Shown: piece after piece, positions 7,824 to 17,560 of the stretch
How the letters are laid out: each line of letters begins with the position of its first letter
Numbering within the stretch: position 1 is the stretch's first letter
Assembly (NCBI GenBank): GCA_028275165.1
Contig: JAQCNF010000174.1
Span: forward strand, 1 to 44,553
Reading direction: 5' to 3'
Length of the DNA: 44,553 nt
From: Haloquadratum sp.
Lineage (GTDB): Archaea > Halobacteriota > Halobacteria > Halobacteriales > Haloferacaceae
Translations under genes and position numbers: made by a program
Notes under the pieces: generated by a model
Databases searched by the model: none
Told to the model about the DNA's origin: nothing
The model's input: the letters and a program-made list of their open reading frames with translations, nothing else

Positions 7824-9195
7824 CGAGGCGGATTCCCCGCCCCACCGTGGGTGGGGAGGAAGCCGACGCCCGCTGCCACAAGTCACTAACTACTAATTAC
7901 CATACCCGTCCGTTGAAACACGTGGGGGACGACTACCTGAGACGCACCGCAATCACCCGCCCCATCCTCACCGACGAGCAGAAGCAACTGCTCAATGCCA
8001 CTATCAACGGGTGGCAAACTACCTGCAACATCAGCAGCCAGATCGGATGGGAACACGGTGAGACGCGGAAGACCTACCTCCAAGACCTCGCCTACGACAG
8101 AGTGTTGGAGGAGACGCGTCTCGGGAGTCAGCACGCAATCCTCGCCACCAAGCCGCAGCCGCGCTCTCCGGCGTCGAAGAACTCGAAGAATTAGACGAGG
8201 ACTACAAGAGCTCGTGTCCAGAGTTCACCGCCACCACGGTGAAATACAACACCCGGACGATGACGCTATTCGACGACGGAACAGTCTCACTCGCAACAGT
8301 CGATGATTGTATTCGGTGCGATCTCGCGTTGCCGGACGACGAAGATGGCTACCAACACCAGTACCTCAACGATGAGGACTGGAAACTGACCGAATCCACG
8401 CTTTCTCGGCGTGATAGCGACTACTACCTGCATCTCGGCTTTCGTAAACCGAAGCCCGAGAAGCGGGTCGAACAACAGGAAGACGACGAGGACAGGACGG
8501 TTCTCGGCGTCGACCTCGGCATCGTCAACATCGCGACCACCTCGACAGCGTACTTCGCATCCGGTAGAGAACTCAGGCATCGACACCGAGAGTTCGAGCG
8601 GATCCGCGGTAATTTCCAACAGACCGGTGCGCAGTCCGCACACCGCACCATCCAACAGATGAGCGGCAGGGAGTCCCGATACTTTCGGGATGTGCTGCAT
8701 CGCGTGGCCAACGACATCATCGAAGAAGCGTTAGCCCACGACTGCGAGTACATCGCGTTCAAGAACCTGAAACACATCAGGGGACGTGCACCACCGGTGA
8801 AGCAATTCCACCAGTGGGCACACCGCCAGATCGTTGACCTCGTGGAGTACAAGACTGACGCGGAACGACTCTGTGTAGAGTTCGTTAATCCGGAGAACAC
8901 GAGTCGGCGGTGTCCGGAGTGTGGACACACGAGCGAAGGCAACCGCGTTAGGTAGGCAGAGTTTGAGTGCGAGAAGTGTGGTGCAACGGCGAACGCGGAC
9001 TATGTTGGAGCGAAAAACGTTGGGTGGCGGTATGTCCGTCGGGGCTTACAGTCGTCGCGGCGGACGGGCGACAGTCAACTCGCCCTGAACTCAGGAATTG
9101 TGACGCCGAATTGGGGATTCGTCCCGTCCGACTACGTCGGCAGAGGCCGAGTTCACTCATAAGCCCCGCGCCACCGTGCGCGCGGCAGTTGACGC
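7824..9195 (+). mobile_element. IS200/IS605-type element, TnpB-only, decayed
   Basis: The left end carries a hairpin-forming CCCCGCCCCACCGTGGGTGGGG at about 7835-7856. The right end carries CCGCGCCACCGTGCGCGCGG at about 9165-9184, followed by GTTGAC. Between them lies a single tnpB reading frame and no Y1 transposase (TnpA). This is the architecture of IS1341-like elements that move only with a TnpA in trans. The 3' end of tnpB plus the right end is where an omega/reRNA would normally be encoded. The exact ends are estimates. Confidence 0.75.
7922..9162 (+). pseudogene. tnpB: TnpB (RuvC-like RNA-guided nuclease), inactivated
   Basis: A tnpB frame, probably starting at GTG 7922 (VGDDYLRRTAIT). 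Three lesions are visible. A frameshift near 8147-8151 divides the N-terminal part from a frame continuing through AAALSGVEELEEL. The second RuvC motif reads YIAFKNL at 8749-8769, so the expected catalytic Glu is Lys (AAG at 8761-8763). A TAG at 8953-8955 falls between the two halves of the zinc finger (CPECGHTS, then CEKCGATANADYVGAKNVG). RuvC-I (GVDLGIVN) and the last Asp (NADYVGAKN) are intact. The element therefore cannot make an active full-length nuclease. Confidence 0.85.
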
Positions 9196-9244
9196 CGACG
9201 AGTAACTCGACAGGCTATTACCGCCGAACGTTGATACAAAATTA

Positions 9245-9529
9245 ATGGCTGTCGAGAATGTGATTTGGCCGCGTTACGTAGATGCGGCAGTTACTCGCAG
9301 CGAAGGGCGACGGGTTGCTAAATCGGAGGCACTTGAGGAGCCATCGGTAGACGAAATCGCAGAGGCAGTGCAACAGATCGGCTATGATGCCGTGATTGAG
9401 CGCGACAAAACGCACCCATGTGAGTGGGAACCGCGAGGTCGCGTTCTCGTCAAGGGGGCGAGTGATTCAACGAAGAATGATCTTGTTCAGGCGATTGTCG
9501 CATATATGAGTATTTTACGAGACACATAA
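9245..9529 (+). CDS. srp19: Signal recognition particle protein SRP19
   Basis: Binds SRP 7S RNA and promotes SRP54 assembly for co-translational targeting. The 94 residues start with the conserved VIWPRYVDA and contain [10 protein letters not shown], the RNA-contact signature, then [15 protein letters not shown] and a basic/acidic mixed C-terminal part with RGRVLVKG. It overlaps the gar1 start by one base (TAATG). The upstream neighbour is the right end of the IS200/IS605 element, only about 50 bp away, so the native promoter may have been displaced or be partly within the element. Confidence 0.93.
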   Translation: MAVENVIWPRYVDAAVTRSEGRRVAKSEALEEPSVDEIAEAVQQIGYDAVIERDKTHPCEWEPRGRVLVKGASDSTKNDLVQAIVAYMSILRDT

Positions 9530-9756
9530 TGCATCGAGTAGGTATCGCTGAATCGGTCGTACAGAATCTGTTGATTGCTCGAAGTTCTGAATCGGCACAG
9601 CTAGAGATTGGTGAAGAAGTAATTGATGAGTCATTAACACATATCGGGCGGATAGTTGATATATTTGGACCGGTGTCGCGTCCGTATGTGGCAATCACAC
9701 CGCATTCGGACCTCCCACTCGGGCGGTATCTGGGGGCAAAGTTGTATGCCCGCTAA
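9529..9756 (+). CDS. gar1: H/ACA ribonucleoprotein subunit Gar1
   Basis: Subunit of box H/ACA RNPs that guide pseudouridylation of rRNA. The 75 residues form the Gar1/Naf1 beta-barrel. The signature HIGRIVDIFGPVSRPYVAIT is clear, and PLGRYLGAKLYAR is a normal C-terminal end. It is translationally coupled to srp19 by a one-base overlap, a linkage common in haloarchaea. It is followed after 29 bp by the presenilin homologue gene. Confidence 0.92.
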   Translation: MHRVGIAESVVQNLLIARSSESAQLEIGEEVIDESLTHIGRIVDIFGPVSRPYVAITPHSDLPLGRYLGAKLYAR

Positions 9757-9785
9757 ACGTCTGCTTCTCGTGGTGATGCAGTAGA

Positions 9786-10751
9786 ATGCGCTCTCGTGTC
9801 GGGTTTGGCGTTGGATTTGCCGCAGTGCTATTCCTTAGCATTCAGCTTGGAGCACTCGCACTGCTTCCCTCTTTCTACAGTGAGGGGTACCAAGCAGTCG
9901 AAGATCCGACAAATCCAACAAATAGTCTCGTGTATGTAGGCGTCATCCTCATCGTCACACTGTCCATGCTGGCAGCTATGAAGTTCGACTTGGATCGGCT
10001 TATTCGCGGGGTCATCACCACTGCTGCGGCAGGGACGACGTTCTACGTATTCTCAGTATTTGTCACATGGCCCCTTGCGTTGATTGGATCAGTCACGCTG
10101 GGAGTGGGACTGTGGGTGTATCCTGAATGGTATGTCATCGATAGCATTGGAGTGATAATGGGCGCCGGTGCAAGCGGTATTTTTGGGATTAGCTTCGGAC
10201 TGTTACCAGCACTCGTTTTACTCGTCGTACTGGCGGTCTATGATGCAATCAGTGTTTATGGGACAGAACATATGCTTGACCTTGCCGATGGAGTCCTCCA
10301 GCTCCGATTACCAGTTTTATTCGTTATCCCAACGACACTCTCGTACTCATTTCTCGAAGATACTCAATCGAAATTACGCTCGCAAGACGATGACGATGCA
10401 CTCGATAGGGAATCAATGCCAGATCAGACCCACACCGAAGATGGGATTCGGGACGTATTCTTCATCGGGCTTGGGGACGCAGTTATACCGACGATACTCA
10501 TCGCAAGTGCAGCGTTCTTTCTTCCCTCGGAACTAGCACCATCACTCGGAGTCCCAGGAATTCCAGCAATGACAATACCAGCACTCTCTGCCATGATAGG
10601 AACGTTTGTCGGATTTTTTATCTTACAGTGGATGGTACTACAAGGACGGGCACACGCCGGATTACCACTGCTCAACGGGGGAGCTATTAGCGGCTATCTC
10701 ATCGGAACACTCGCCACCGGTATCCCATTGTTACGGGCTGTCGGGCTGTGA
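9786..10751 (+). CDS. Presenilin/signal-peptide-peptidase family aspartyl protease
   Basis: Intramembrane aspartyl protease homologue of 321 residues with about nine hydrophobic segments. The two catalytic aspartates are in place: Asp153 in [10 protein letters not shown] and Asp231 in [10 protein letters not shown] (GxGD). A PAL-like stretch, GLPLLNGG, follows near residue 295; it has PLL where PAL is usual. A charged acidic loop (about residues 192-222, with DDDD) separates the two catalytic helices, in the position of the cytosolic loop of other members. It is probably transcribed with srp19 and gar1. The substrate is unknown. Confidence 0.88.
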   Translation: MRSRVGFGVGFAAVLFLSIQLGALALLPSFYSEGYQAVEDPTNPTNSLVYVGVILIVTLSMLAAMKFDLDRLIRGVITTAAAGTTFYVFSVFVTWPLALIGSVTLGVGLWVYPEWYVIDSIGVIMGAGASGIFGISFGLLPALVLLVVLAVYDAISVYGTEHMLDLADGVLQLRLPVLFVIPTTLSYSFLEDTQSKLRSQDDDDALDRESMPDQTHTEDGIRDVFFIGLGDAVIPTILIASAAFFLPSELAPSLGVPGIPAMTIPALSAMIGTFVGFFILQWMVLQGRAHAGLPLLNGGAISGYLIGTLATGIPLLRAVGL

Positions 10752-10768
10752 GGGGTATCGGTTTTCCG

Positions 10769-11010
10769 TTTACATCCTCCCTGCGGTAAAAGGCGAGGAT
10801 TCCCCCAAGGAGACACTCTTTCGGCCGTGAGAGCGACGGGTTGTGGAACTTCGCGGTGACAGTCACCGTGACCATTACATTTGTAATGAGGTACGCCATC
10901 TCCGATATCTGTTGGAATATCAGGCCGTGCTATCGTCGGTGGTTTGTCTCATCGTTTGTCGGATTCATCCCCGCTTTGAAGCGCGGGGCTTTCTCCTCGC
11001 ACCTCCGGTC
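10769..11010. mobile_element. IS200/IS605-like terminal relic (MITE-like)
   Basis: A short segment has end-like sequence on both sides and no transposase inside. At the left is TTTACATCCTCCCTGCGG with an imperfect hairpin closing at GGCGAGGATTCCCC. At the right is CCCCGCTTTGAAGCGCGGGG followed by CTTTCTCCTCGCACC. Inside lie two tight perfect hairpins: CGGTGACAGTCACCG at 10854-10868, and CATTAC-4 nt-GTAATG at 10873-10888. The right end reaches the stop codon of the NYN-domain gene on the other strand. Confidence 0.5.
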
Positions 11011-11506
11011 ATAACAGGAACGTTTCCTCACGCTCAGCAAGATCAATGAAGGTATCTGTTGCTGCAATGAGTTCTTCGGCAGTTGAATCCTTGAAGCCCA
11101 TTACCTCGACACGGACACCTTCGTGACGGAGATGAGAGCAGAGTCGGGAGAAATCACCATCACCGGTGCACAGCACCATCGTATCTATGTGATTTGCGAG
11201 AGTGATTGCATCGAGACTCATCCCAACATCCCAATCTGCTTTTTTTGACCCATCATGGAACGTTTTAATCTCTTTTATCTTTGGCTCGAACCCAATGTCA
11301 ACGAGTGCTTGAAAAAATGATTCCTCTTCAGGCGAGTCGGCCCGGATTACATATGCGATTGCCCGCACCAGCTCGCGTTCGGCAACGGCTTTCGTTAACA
11401 GCGCAGAATAGTCGATATTTTGCGAATAGAGACTCTGAGCAGTGTGATAGAGATTTTGTGCATCGGCTAAAACAGCGACGCGCTGGGCAGGATGTATTTC
11501 AGTCAT
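11009..11506 (-). CDS. NYN-domain (LabA/DUF88-like) protein, probable PIN-like nuclease
   Basis: 165 residues with the NYN fold of PIN-like RNases. The acidic motifs that coordinate metal are visible: VLADAQNLYHTAQ near the N-terminus, KKADWDVGMSLDAI in the middle and LCTGDGDFSRL later. VRVEVMGFKDSTAEELIAATD is the usual C-terminal strand and helix. Related proteins are thought to act on RNA; the substrate is unknown. It stands alone on the minus strand, and its stop codon abuts a mobile-element end. Confidence 0.85.
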   Translation of the reverse strand: MTEIHPAQRVAVLADAQNLYHTAQSLYSQNIDYSALLTKAVAERELVRAIAYVIRADSPEEESFFQALVDIGFEPKIKEIKTFHDGSKKADWDVGMSLDAITLANHIDTMVLCTGDGDFSRLCSHLRHEGVRVEVMGFKDSTAEELIAATDTFIDLAEREETFLL

Positions 11507-12162
11507 ATCGTGTATATGTCGACCCCGTTACTGACCTGCTATGATTCGTGTCTGATGGTGCCGTCTTCGCTACCTGTGTCTGCTCTATGCTCGCGCTACA
11601 TTGCCTCTCTCTCTGGTCAAGCCGTGTCAGAGAGGCAGTGAGTCGTGGCAACTGTGAGAGTGAGTCCCGAGGTTCCAACTGGTGACCAGCCCGTGAACAT
11701 ATTGCACTGTGCCGGTTCATACAACGCTACCTATCGAGGGTGATACGCCTGGCCCGTCCACTGATTGTGTATTCACGCTGTCGGGTGCCGGAGAGATGGA
11801 TGAAATGAAACCGTCTGCGACAAGGGGATGAACGAGCCAAATTCCACAGAGCCAACCGGACATATACTCGCTTAATTAACTGTCCTAGTGAATAAATGCT
11901 CGTGTAACAGTTTGCGGGTGATTCTTTTTTACTCAGGATGTGACGCGCACACTGGCGCTCCAAACCCTATGAGTGCAGGCCCGTGTGTACACGATGGTCA
12001 GATTGCCAACCACTGCTAGATGCCACTACCCCAACAGGAGGTGGCCGAGAGTTTTGGACCTCTTCATCGGTTGAGGCCTCGGTATTCTGTTCAATTTTTA
12101 TAACCTCAGGGTTGATATCTTACGTGTCCGTTCTTCCACGCTCCCGTAATGTCAAACGACGA
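11507..12162. other. Gene-free spacer
   Basis: No coding frame with recognisable similarity. Several overlapping short frames on both strands are rich in Arg and Ser and look like chance. AT-rich DNA at 11860-11935 carries a T-run at about 11923-11928. A TATA-like CAATTTTTATAACC at about 12092-12105 probably serves the DUF2071-like gene. Confidence 0.35.
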
Positions 12163-12873
12163 GTGACCGCAGCGTTACGCACACAACTGCTCTCAATGCA
12201 GTGGCGTGACGTTCTATTCGCTCACTGGCGCGTTGAGCCAAGGGTTATCCGGGAACATCTTCCTGCTGGACTGCGACTGGCAACATATGACGGTAGTGGC
12301 TGGCTTGGAATTGTTGGCTTTGAGATGACAGATATTCGACCAACTGGATTACCTATCGGCCGGACGTTTCCCGAATTAAATCTGCGAACATATGTCACCG
12401 ATGCCGATACATCGGCCTCAGGCGTATATTTCTTTAATCTTGATGCTGACGACTGGCTCGGTGTACGGCTCGCTCAGTCACTGTTCAAACTCCCATACTA
12501 TTCCGCAGAGATGCAAATCACGCGTAACGACCACAGAGTTTCGCTCATGAGTCGGCGGACCGAGTCTGATATTCCCCCTGCTCGCTTCGATGCGACATAC
12601 TCCCCACTGACAACGCCGACCGAAGTTGACCCGAATTCACTCGAAGCATTTCTGGTTGAGAACTACCGATTCTATACCGAGGGCGATCAGATCTATGTCG
12701 GTACTATTCAGCATGAACCGTGGCTCCTTGCTAAGGCGACAGCAGATATCCGAGCAAATTCACTTTTTACTGCGAGCGGATTTGCTGCTCCTGATAGCGA
12801 GCCGGTGATTCACTACTCACCGCATTGTACAGTCACCGCTGGCATGATTCGATCAGTCCCATCTCACAAATAA
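12163..12873 (+). CDS. DUF2071 (YqjF-like) family protein
   Basis: Family related in fold to acetoacetate decarboxylase; the reaction is unknown. The body starts at MQWRDVLFAHWRVEP, with GLRLATYDGSGWLGIVGFEM, LPIGRTFPELNLRTYV, GVYFFNLDADD, LPYYSAEM and the late HEPWLLAKATAD segment, all typical. I chose GTG 12163, which adds 11 residues before the conserved Met at 12196 as in relatives; ATG 12196 is the alternative. The frame stays open back to 11983, but that part looks non-coding. A TATA-like element lies near 12097-12104. Confidence 0.8.
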   Translation: MTAALRTQLLSMQWRDVLFAHWRVEPRVIREHLPAGLRLATYDGSGWLGIVGFEMTDIRPTGLPIGRTFPELNLRTYVTDADTSASGVYFFNLDADDWLGVRLAQSLFKLPYYSAEMQITRNDHRVSLMSRRTESDIPPARFDATYSPLTTPTEVDPNSLEAFLVENYRFYTEGDQIYVGTIQHEPWLLAKATADIRANSLFTASGFAAPDSEPVIHYSPHCTVTAGMIRSVPSHK

Positions 12874-12968
12874 GCAGATGATAGACGCCTATGTACGTCA
12901 ACCTTTCAAATGATAAAGATTAAGATATATTCAGTCAAAATGATTCAGCAAAAACGCCGTCCGTTCAT

Positions 12969-13436
12969 ATGAATCGACTGCACCCCCGTATTCGACTTCT
13001 TTGGATTGGCCGCTCAGTCCTTAGTGCGGCCGTTCTTAGTGGATTATTTGCTGGAGTGCTCTGGTATTTCACTATTTCACAACTCCCTCTGTGGAGTCCT
13101 GCAGTTGTGTTCATAGCGGTTGCGGTCCTCGGGATTGCTATTTCAAGCCTCCGATATCGTATCTGGCGGTTTGAAGTCAGAGACGACGCGCTGTATCTCA
13201 GGCGAGGTGTCTTCACTCAAGTAAGGACCGTCGTTCCGTTCGTTCGAATACAACACGTCGATACCCGCCGATCACCTGTCGAACGTTCGACGGGACTTGC
13301 AAGCACTGTGGTATATACCGCTGGCTCGCGTGGAGCTGACGTCTCCGTGCCAGGCTTGGCGCGAGAGCAGGCAAATGAACTGCGTGAACGACTCCGGACA
13401 CTGGCGATTCAATCAGAGGGCGAAGACGCTGTTTGA
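12969..13436 (+). CDS. Membrane protein with bacterial PH domain (YdbS-like)
   Basis: 155 residues. Two hydrophobic segments (about residues 18-35 and 42-62) are followed by a soluble bacterial PH-like domain of the YdbS type. Its signature is LYLRRGVFTQVRTVVPFVRIQHVDTRRSPVER with the G-AS-VVYTAGSRG continuation. It is followed two bases later by the larger YdbT-like gene. Such YdbS/YdbT pairs are common in bacteria and haloarchaea; their membrane role is not known. Confidence 0.85.
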   Translation: MNRLHPRIRLLWIGRSVLSAAVLSGLFAGVLWYFTISQLPLWSPAVVFIAVAVLGIAISSLRYRIWRFEVRDDALYLRRGVFTQVRTVVPFVRIQHVDTRRSPVERSTGLASTVVYTAGSRGADVSVPGLAREQANELRERLRTLAIQSEGEDAV

Positions 13437-13438
13437 GT

Positions 13439-14998
13439 ATGTCAGGAACGACGCTCTCTCCATTGTCGATTCCGTATCGTGTTCTCCAACGGGGTGGGAG
13501 CATCCTCATCGCGGCTGTTTTCTTATTGCGTGGAGGAACAAGTCTCCCAGTCGTTGGAGCAATCGGATTTCCGGCAATCGCTGGAATCTTAGGTCTCGCC
13601 GTGTTCAGCCTTGTTGGATACGAAACTGCCTATGTGAGACGATTTCGATACGATCTCACGGGTAATAGTCTCGATATTGACTCTGGGGTCATCTCTCGTC
13701 GCAACCGTGAGATACCGCTACGGCGTATTCAGAACGTCGATATTTCGCGCAATATCATCCAACGAGTCCTAAATATTGCGGTTGTTTCGTTCGAAACTGC
13801 TGGTGGAAATGCCACTGAGGCGACACTGAAATTTGTCTCAGCAACAGAAGCCAAACGATTACAACAGGAATTGAGTCAGCGCAAACAGGCAACTTCAGCT
13901 GACGCAGATGAAACACAGACAGTTGAGACACCATCGTCAGCCCTCTTATTTGAAATGAATTCTCAGGACCTCGCCCTACTTGGAATTTTCTCAATCAATC
14001 TTCGTGTGCCCAGCCTCCTGGCAGCGGGTCTCTCCACATTTGGACCCGCAGCATCGACGTTCCTCCCTGTCGAGAGTCCATACCAGGCCTTTCTGCCGCA
14101 ATCTGCTGGATTAGCAGGGCCGAGTTGGATATCTTTCTTCATTTCACTTCTCCCAGTTCTACTCGGCGTGTTCTTCCTTTCGTGGGTCGCTGGTGCAGCA
14201 TCTGCCATCACTTCATATTATGATTTCTCGCTTCGGGAGACCGAGAGTGAACTTCGGTATGAGCGCGGCATGCTCCAGCGCTATGATGGGTCGATCCCAT
14301 TTGATAAAGTGCAGGCCCTTACGATCGAGGATGGACCACTCAAGCGATACTTTGGATATGCAACCCTCTACGTTGAGACCGCCGGATACGCACCTGGGCA
14401 ATCATCTGAAGGTGGACGAGGGTCAGAAGTAGCTATTCCGCTGGCTAAGCGTGACCGTATTTGGTCGCTTGCAGAGCGGATAGAGCCTGTGAATTCAGTT
14501 GATATTGAGCGTCCACCGACCCGAGCACGTCGTCGATATGCTGCTCGTGTGCTAATTATTATCGGCAGCTTGACTGGTGCACTTTACATTCTTCAACAGC
14601 TTGTGCCACTTGGTGTTCCGTGGTGGACGCCGCTGATACTCTCTCTTCCAGGTCTTATTTTCGCGCAGTTACTGTGGTCACATCGAGGTCACTGGATCGA
14701 TGATTCCTACTTCGTTACTCGAAATGGAGTCTTTACCCGCAAGACGCAGATTATCCCACTATACCGGATCCAGACAATTATTGACACACGTAATATATTC
14801 CAGCGCCGATTGAACCTCGGGACAGTTATTGCTGACACAGCAGGGTCGCGGTCGTTCAGTGGAATGGACGCCGCAGCAGTTGATATCGGGAGCGATCGTG
14901 CGACAGAACTCCGAGAATCGCTGGAGTCACGTCTGCAATCAACGATTCTTTCATACCGTCAGAGTAACGAGACGAATCCCTCTGAGCCGGAATCCTGA
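13439..14998 (+). CDS. Membrane protein with repeated bacterial PH domains (YdbT-like)
   Basis: 519 residues from ATG 13439. Three PH units can be seen, each introduced by a membrane hairpin: ISRRNREIPLRRIQNVDISRNIIQ at about residue 85, MLQRYDGSIPFDKVQALTIEDGP at about residue 280, and TRKTQIIPLYRIQTIIDTRNIFQ at about residue 440. Between the first and second is a proline- and serine-rich loop and a long hydrophobic pair. The preceding YdbS-like gene ends 2 bp upstream, so the two form an operon and probably a complex. The TTG at 13433 is an alternative but unlikely start. Confidence 0.85.
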   Translation: MSGTTLSPLSIPYRVLQRGGSILIAAVFLLRGGTSLPVVGAIGFPAIAGILGLAVFSLVGYETAYVRRFRYDLTGNSLDIDSGVISRRNREIPLRRIQNVDISRNIIQRVLNIAVVSFETAGGNATEATLKFVSATEAKRLQQELSQRKQATSADADETQTVETPSSALLFEMNSQDLALLGIFSINLRVPSLLAAGLSTFGPAASTFLPVESPYQAFLPQSAGLAGPSWISFFISLLPVLLGVFFLSWVAGAASAITSYYDFSLRETESELRYERGMLQRYDGSIPFDKVQALTIEDGPLKRYFGYATLYVETAGYAPGQSSEGGRGSEVAIPLAKRDRIWSLAERIEPVNSVDIERPPTRARRRYAARVLIIIGSLTGALYILQQLVPLGVPWWTPLILSLPGLIFAQLLWSHRGHWIDDSYFVTRNGVFTRKTQIIPLYRIQTIIDTRNIFQRRLNLGTVIADTAGSRSFSGMDAAAVDIGSDRATELRESLESRLQSTILSYRQSNETNPSEPES

Positions 14999-15744
14999 GA
15001 CGGGGTCCGTGCCTGTGCAGTCTTTTATTCCGAATAATTAACACATATGACACGCTCGGAACACAATTCCTGGGTATATTTCTAAGGCTGAATCCACACT
15101 CAGAGAGCAGATACAGTGCGTGAACACAGAGGCGGCATGACTAACAGACCACGATGGTGTATTTGCCCGACAGAGCATCCCAACTTGATTCGATACGGTG
15201 TGCAAAATAACAATCACAGCGGGCGCCTCAGATGTGACACCGTCGTCGTCAATAGCCTCTCATATGCGGAGGGACCCAGTCGAATCGCAGTTTGCTTTCT
15301 GGGGACTTGCCTCACAAGGCCTTGACGGCAGCGCCCCCGGCTTCGAAGTGCTCTGTCTGTCATCGGCACTCACAATACCTGATGTGTCCACCTCCGGTTT
15401 CGTGGGATTCATTCTGGACCCGAATGGGAGATTCGAGCAAAACTGCTCCTGAGCGTGTCGCATGACACACTACGTTTCGCACAGATGATGATGAAAGCAA
15501 CACACTCGCGGTCGGGTTCATCACAAGTGCCGACGGCGATCATTGGTCGTCGGTCACGATCCTTCCCAGCTAACGGAACTGCTTTTGAGTTCAGACGGAT
15601 CCCTGTCTGTAACACACAAATCACCTGCAGAATTGTCTCTAAAAGAGGAGCACTGAGAGCTTGCTATCTTCGAGACGGGTCAGCGACGAAAGTATTAGAC
15701 ATCCGTCCAGCTGAATATTTTTTCCATCCTTCTCGCAAAGTACA
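14999..15744. other. Gene-free spacer with a possible transposase scrap
   Basis: No intact gene. The frame at 15137-15325 reads TNRPRWCICPTEHPNLIRYG and then a broken continuation. It resembles the zinc-ribbon start of an IS1/IS1595-like transposase (CPxC...HPNLxRYG), but it lacks the second CxxC, so I give it only as a possibility. The rest, up to the 3' end of the ABC permease gene on the minus strand, shows only short unlikely frames. Confidence 0.3.
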
Positions 15745-16506
15745 CTATTCGGCTTGTGGGACAGCAAGTGCTCCCAACAGAAGTCCACCGCCTGCCAAAG
15801 TCATAACAATTGCCAAGTTCGGTATAACGCCCGTAGATGCATCTGTGTATGTCACCGCTCTTATTCCTCGCACGACATATGTGAGTGGGGAGAGTTCTAA
15901 CAGAGGCCGAAACCACCTTGGGAGAAGTGCTGGCGGAATAAATGTCTCTGAGAGAAACAACAACGGTAACGCAAGCGCATTTGATGCGGCAATCACTCCG
16001 TCCTGTGAGTCCGCTATTCTCCCAATAATTGAACCGACCCCACAGAATAGGATTACACCAGATACCACGAATGGGGGTACGAACAGCAACAGCGATATTG
16101 CGGGGAGTGTCGTATCGGTAATCACTATCGATAATGCGAGTAATAGGACGGACGCGATTCCAATTATCAAAACATTGACCAGCGACTGAGCCAGAAGCCA
16201 TTCCATGCGACGAAGCGGGGTCGTGGCTAACTTCTCAAATCGACTCCCCTCTCGATGCCGTGCAACTGTGCTTCCAACACGAGATAGTGGGGTGAAGAGG
16301 ATGACGACAGCAAGGTATCCAGCAATGTAGTAGCCGCTCGGCTCAGTGAATAATCCCCCACCAGTCGGTTGTGTTTGGATGAGCGCACCAAATATTATGA
16401 CGATAATTGCTGGAAAGAAGAATGTAAAGAACACCGCTGTCCGTCGCCTCAGGAATGCATGCCATGCAGCAATGAATTCTGCCTGGGTGCGGGTTAGCGT
16501 GCTCAT
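15745..16506 (-). CDS. ABC-2 type transporter permease
   Basis: 253 residues with six hydrophobic segments, the layout of ABC-2 permeases. The first is FFTFFFPAIIVIIFGALI near residue 30. The conserved late motif is present: LPLLFLSETFIPPALLPRW followed by LLELSPLTYVVRGIRAV. Its start overlaps the ATPase gene by 4 bp, so the two form one exporter. The substrate cannot be read from sequence; similar pairs export drugs, lipids or polysaccharide. Confidence 0.9.
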   Translation of the reverse strand: MSTLTRTQAEFIAAWHAFLRRRTAVFFTFFFPAIIVIIFGALIQTQPTGGGLFTEPSGYYIAGYLAVVILFTPLSRVGSTVARHREGSRFEKLATTPLRRMEWLLAQSLVNVLIIGIASVLLLALSIVITDTTLPAISLLLFVPPFVVSGVILFCGVGSIIGRIADSQDGVIAASNALALPLLFLSETFIPPALLPRWFRPLLELSPLTYVVRGIRAVTYTDASTGVIPNLAIVMTLAGGGLLLGALAVPQAE

Positions 16507-17438
16507 TGATTCACGCTCTCTTGATCATGTTGGTCAGATACCCCCTCGAATCTCTTACCGGTCAGTGCCAGATATGCATCCTCAAGTGAGGGCTGCTTCC
16601 AGACCAGCGACTCGAAACTCGCCCCAGCAGAGTTGAGCGTCATAATGATATCACTGATATCCTGTGGACTGACTCCCTCAATAATCAATTGATTCGACTG
16701 TGGCTTGACACGATAATCTACCTCAGTGAGGCCACATCTTTCAGGGGTTTCTGAGGTGTCTATAATAAGCCGACTATCTCCCCCATGGGTGTCGATGAGC
16801 GAGGATGGTGGGCCAACCGTGACGAGCTTACCCTCAGAAAGGAAGCCAACTCGGTCAGCAAGCCGCTCAACCTCGTCCATCGAGTGACTCGTAAGAAACA
16901 GTGTCGTTCCACTCGTTGCTAACTCTTCAAAAAGTGACCAGAGTGAGCGCCGCCCTGCAGGGTCGATGCCAGTTGTTGGTTCATCAAGAAAGAGGATCTC
17001 TGGATCATTAACGAGTGCGATGGCTACACACACGCGTCGCTTTTGTCCTCCTGAGAGCGTTTCATACTGTTGATCTGCAGCCTCTGTGTCAAGACCAACC
17101 TCAGCTAGCAGTGACGCTGGTTGACGAGACTGCTCATATAATCCTCCATAGTAGTTAATCAGCTCAGTTGGAGTCAGTCGACTTGGTGGACGGAATGACT
17201 GTGGGAGGACACCAATTCGCTCTGAATCAATTTCATCTGGTGGTGAATCGAACACCGATATTGCCCCCTCAACGGATGTTGTTCCGGTTAGTGCACGCAC
17301 GAGCGTCGTCTTTCCTGCGCCATTTGGACCTACCAATCCGAAAATTTCACCAATATTGACGCTTAGTGAGACACTATCCAGCGCTTTGACACTATCATAG
17401 GATTTTATCACATCGCGTGCAGCGAGTGCCGAGGTCAT
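16503..17438 (-). CDS. ABC transporter ATP-binding protein (ABC-2 class)
   Basis: 311 residues. Walker A is GPNGAGKTT near residue 38, the ABC signature is LSGGQKRR, Walker B is EILFLDEPTTGIDPAG, and the switch His lies in FLTSHSMDE. A C-terminal regulatory part of about 100 residues follows, as in DrrA-like ATPases. It is paired with the downstream permease and transcribed divergently from the SPFH gene across about 120 bp. Confidence 0.93.
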   Translation of the reverse strand: MTSALAARDVIKSYDSVKALDSVSLSVNIGEIFGLVGPNGAGKTTLVRALTGTTSVEGAISVFDSPPDEIDSERIGVLPQSFRPPSRLTPTELINYYGGLYEQSRQPASLLAEVGLDTEAADQQYETLSGGQKRRVCVAIALVNDPEILFLDEPTTGIDPAGRRSLWSLFEELATSGTTLFLTSHSMDEVERLADRVGFLSEGKLVTVGPPSSLIDTHGGDSRLIIDTSETPERCGLTEVDYRVKPQSNQLIIEGVSPQDISDIIMTLNSAGASFESLVWKQPSLEDAYLALTGKRFEGVSDQHDQESVNQ

Positions 17439-17560
17439 GATTGAGTTGCGTATTCTTGTTGATTAAGTGATTCTCATTCTTTTACACTATTTAGCTGCTG
17501 TTGAGTGTTCAGTAGAAACTCAAGCCAACCCTTATGCGGTGCAGTACGCTTTAATATAAC

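Noticed and set aside
8287-8942. Two long minus-strand open frames over the TnpB region
   Set aside because: They are antisense to the RuvC and zinc-finger motifs of TnpB on the plus strand and carry no motif of their own.
13297-13665. 122-codon plus-strand frame across the two PH-domain genes
   Set aside because: It is the +1 frame overlapping both YdbS- and YdbT-like genes, which have clear domains; Trp/Cys-rich by chance.
15455-16189. Long plus-strand open frame of 244 codons
   Set aside because: It is antisense to the C-terminal part of the ABC permease gene, is rich in Arg and Ser, and has no recognisable motif.
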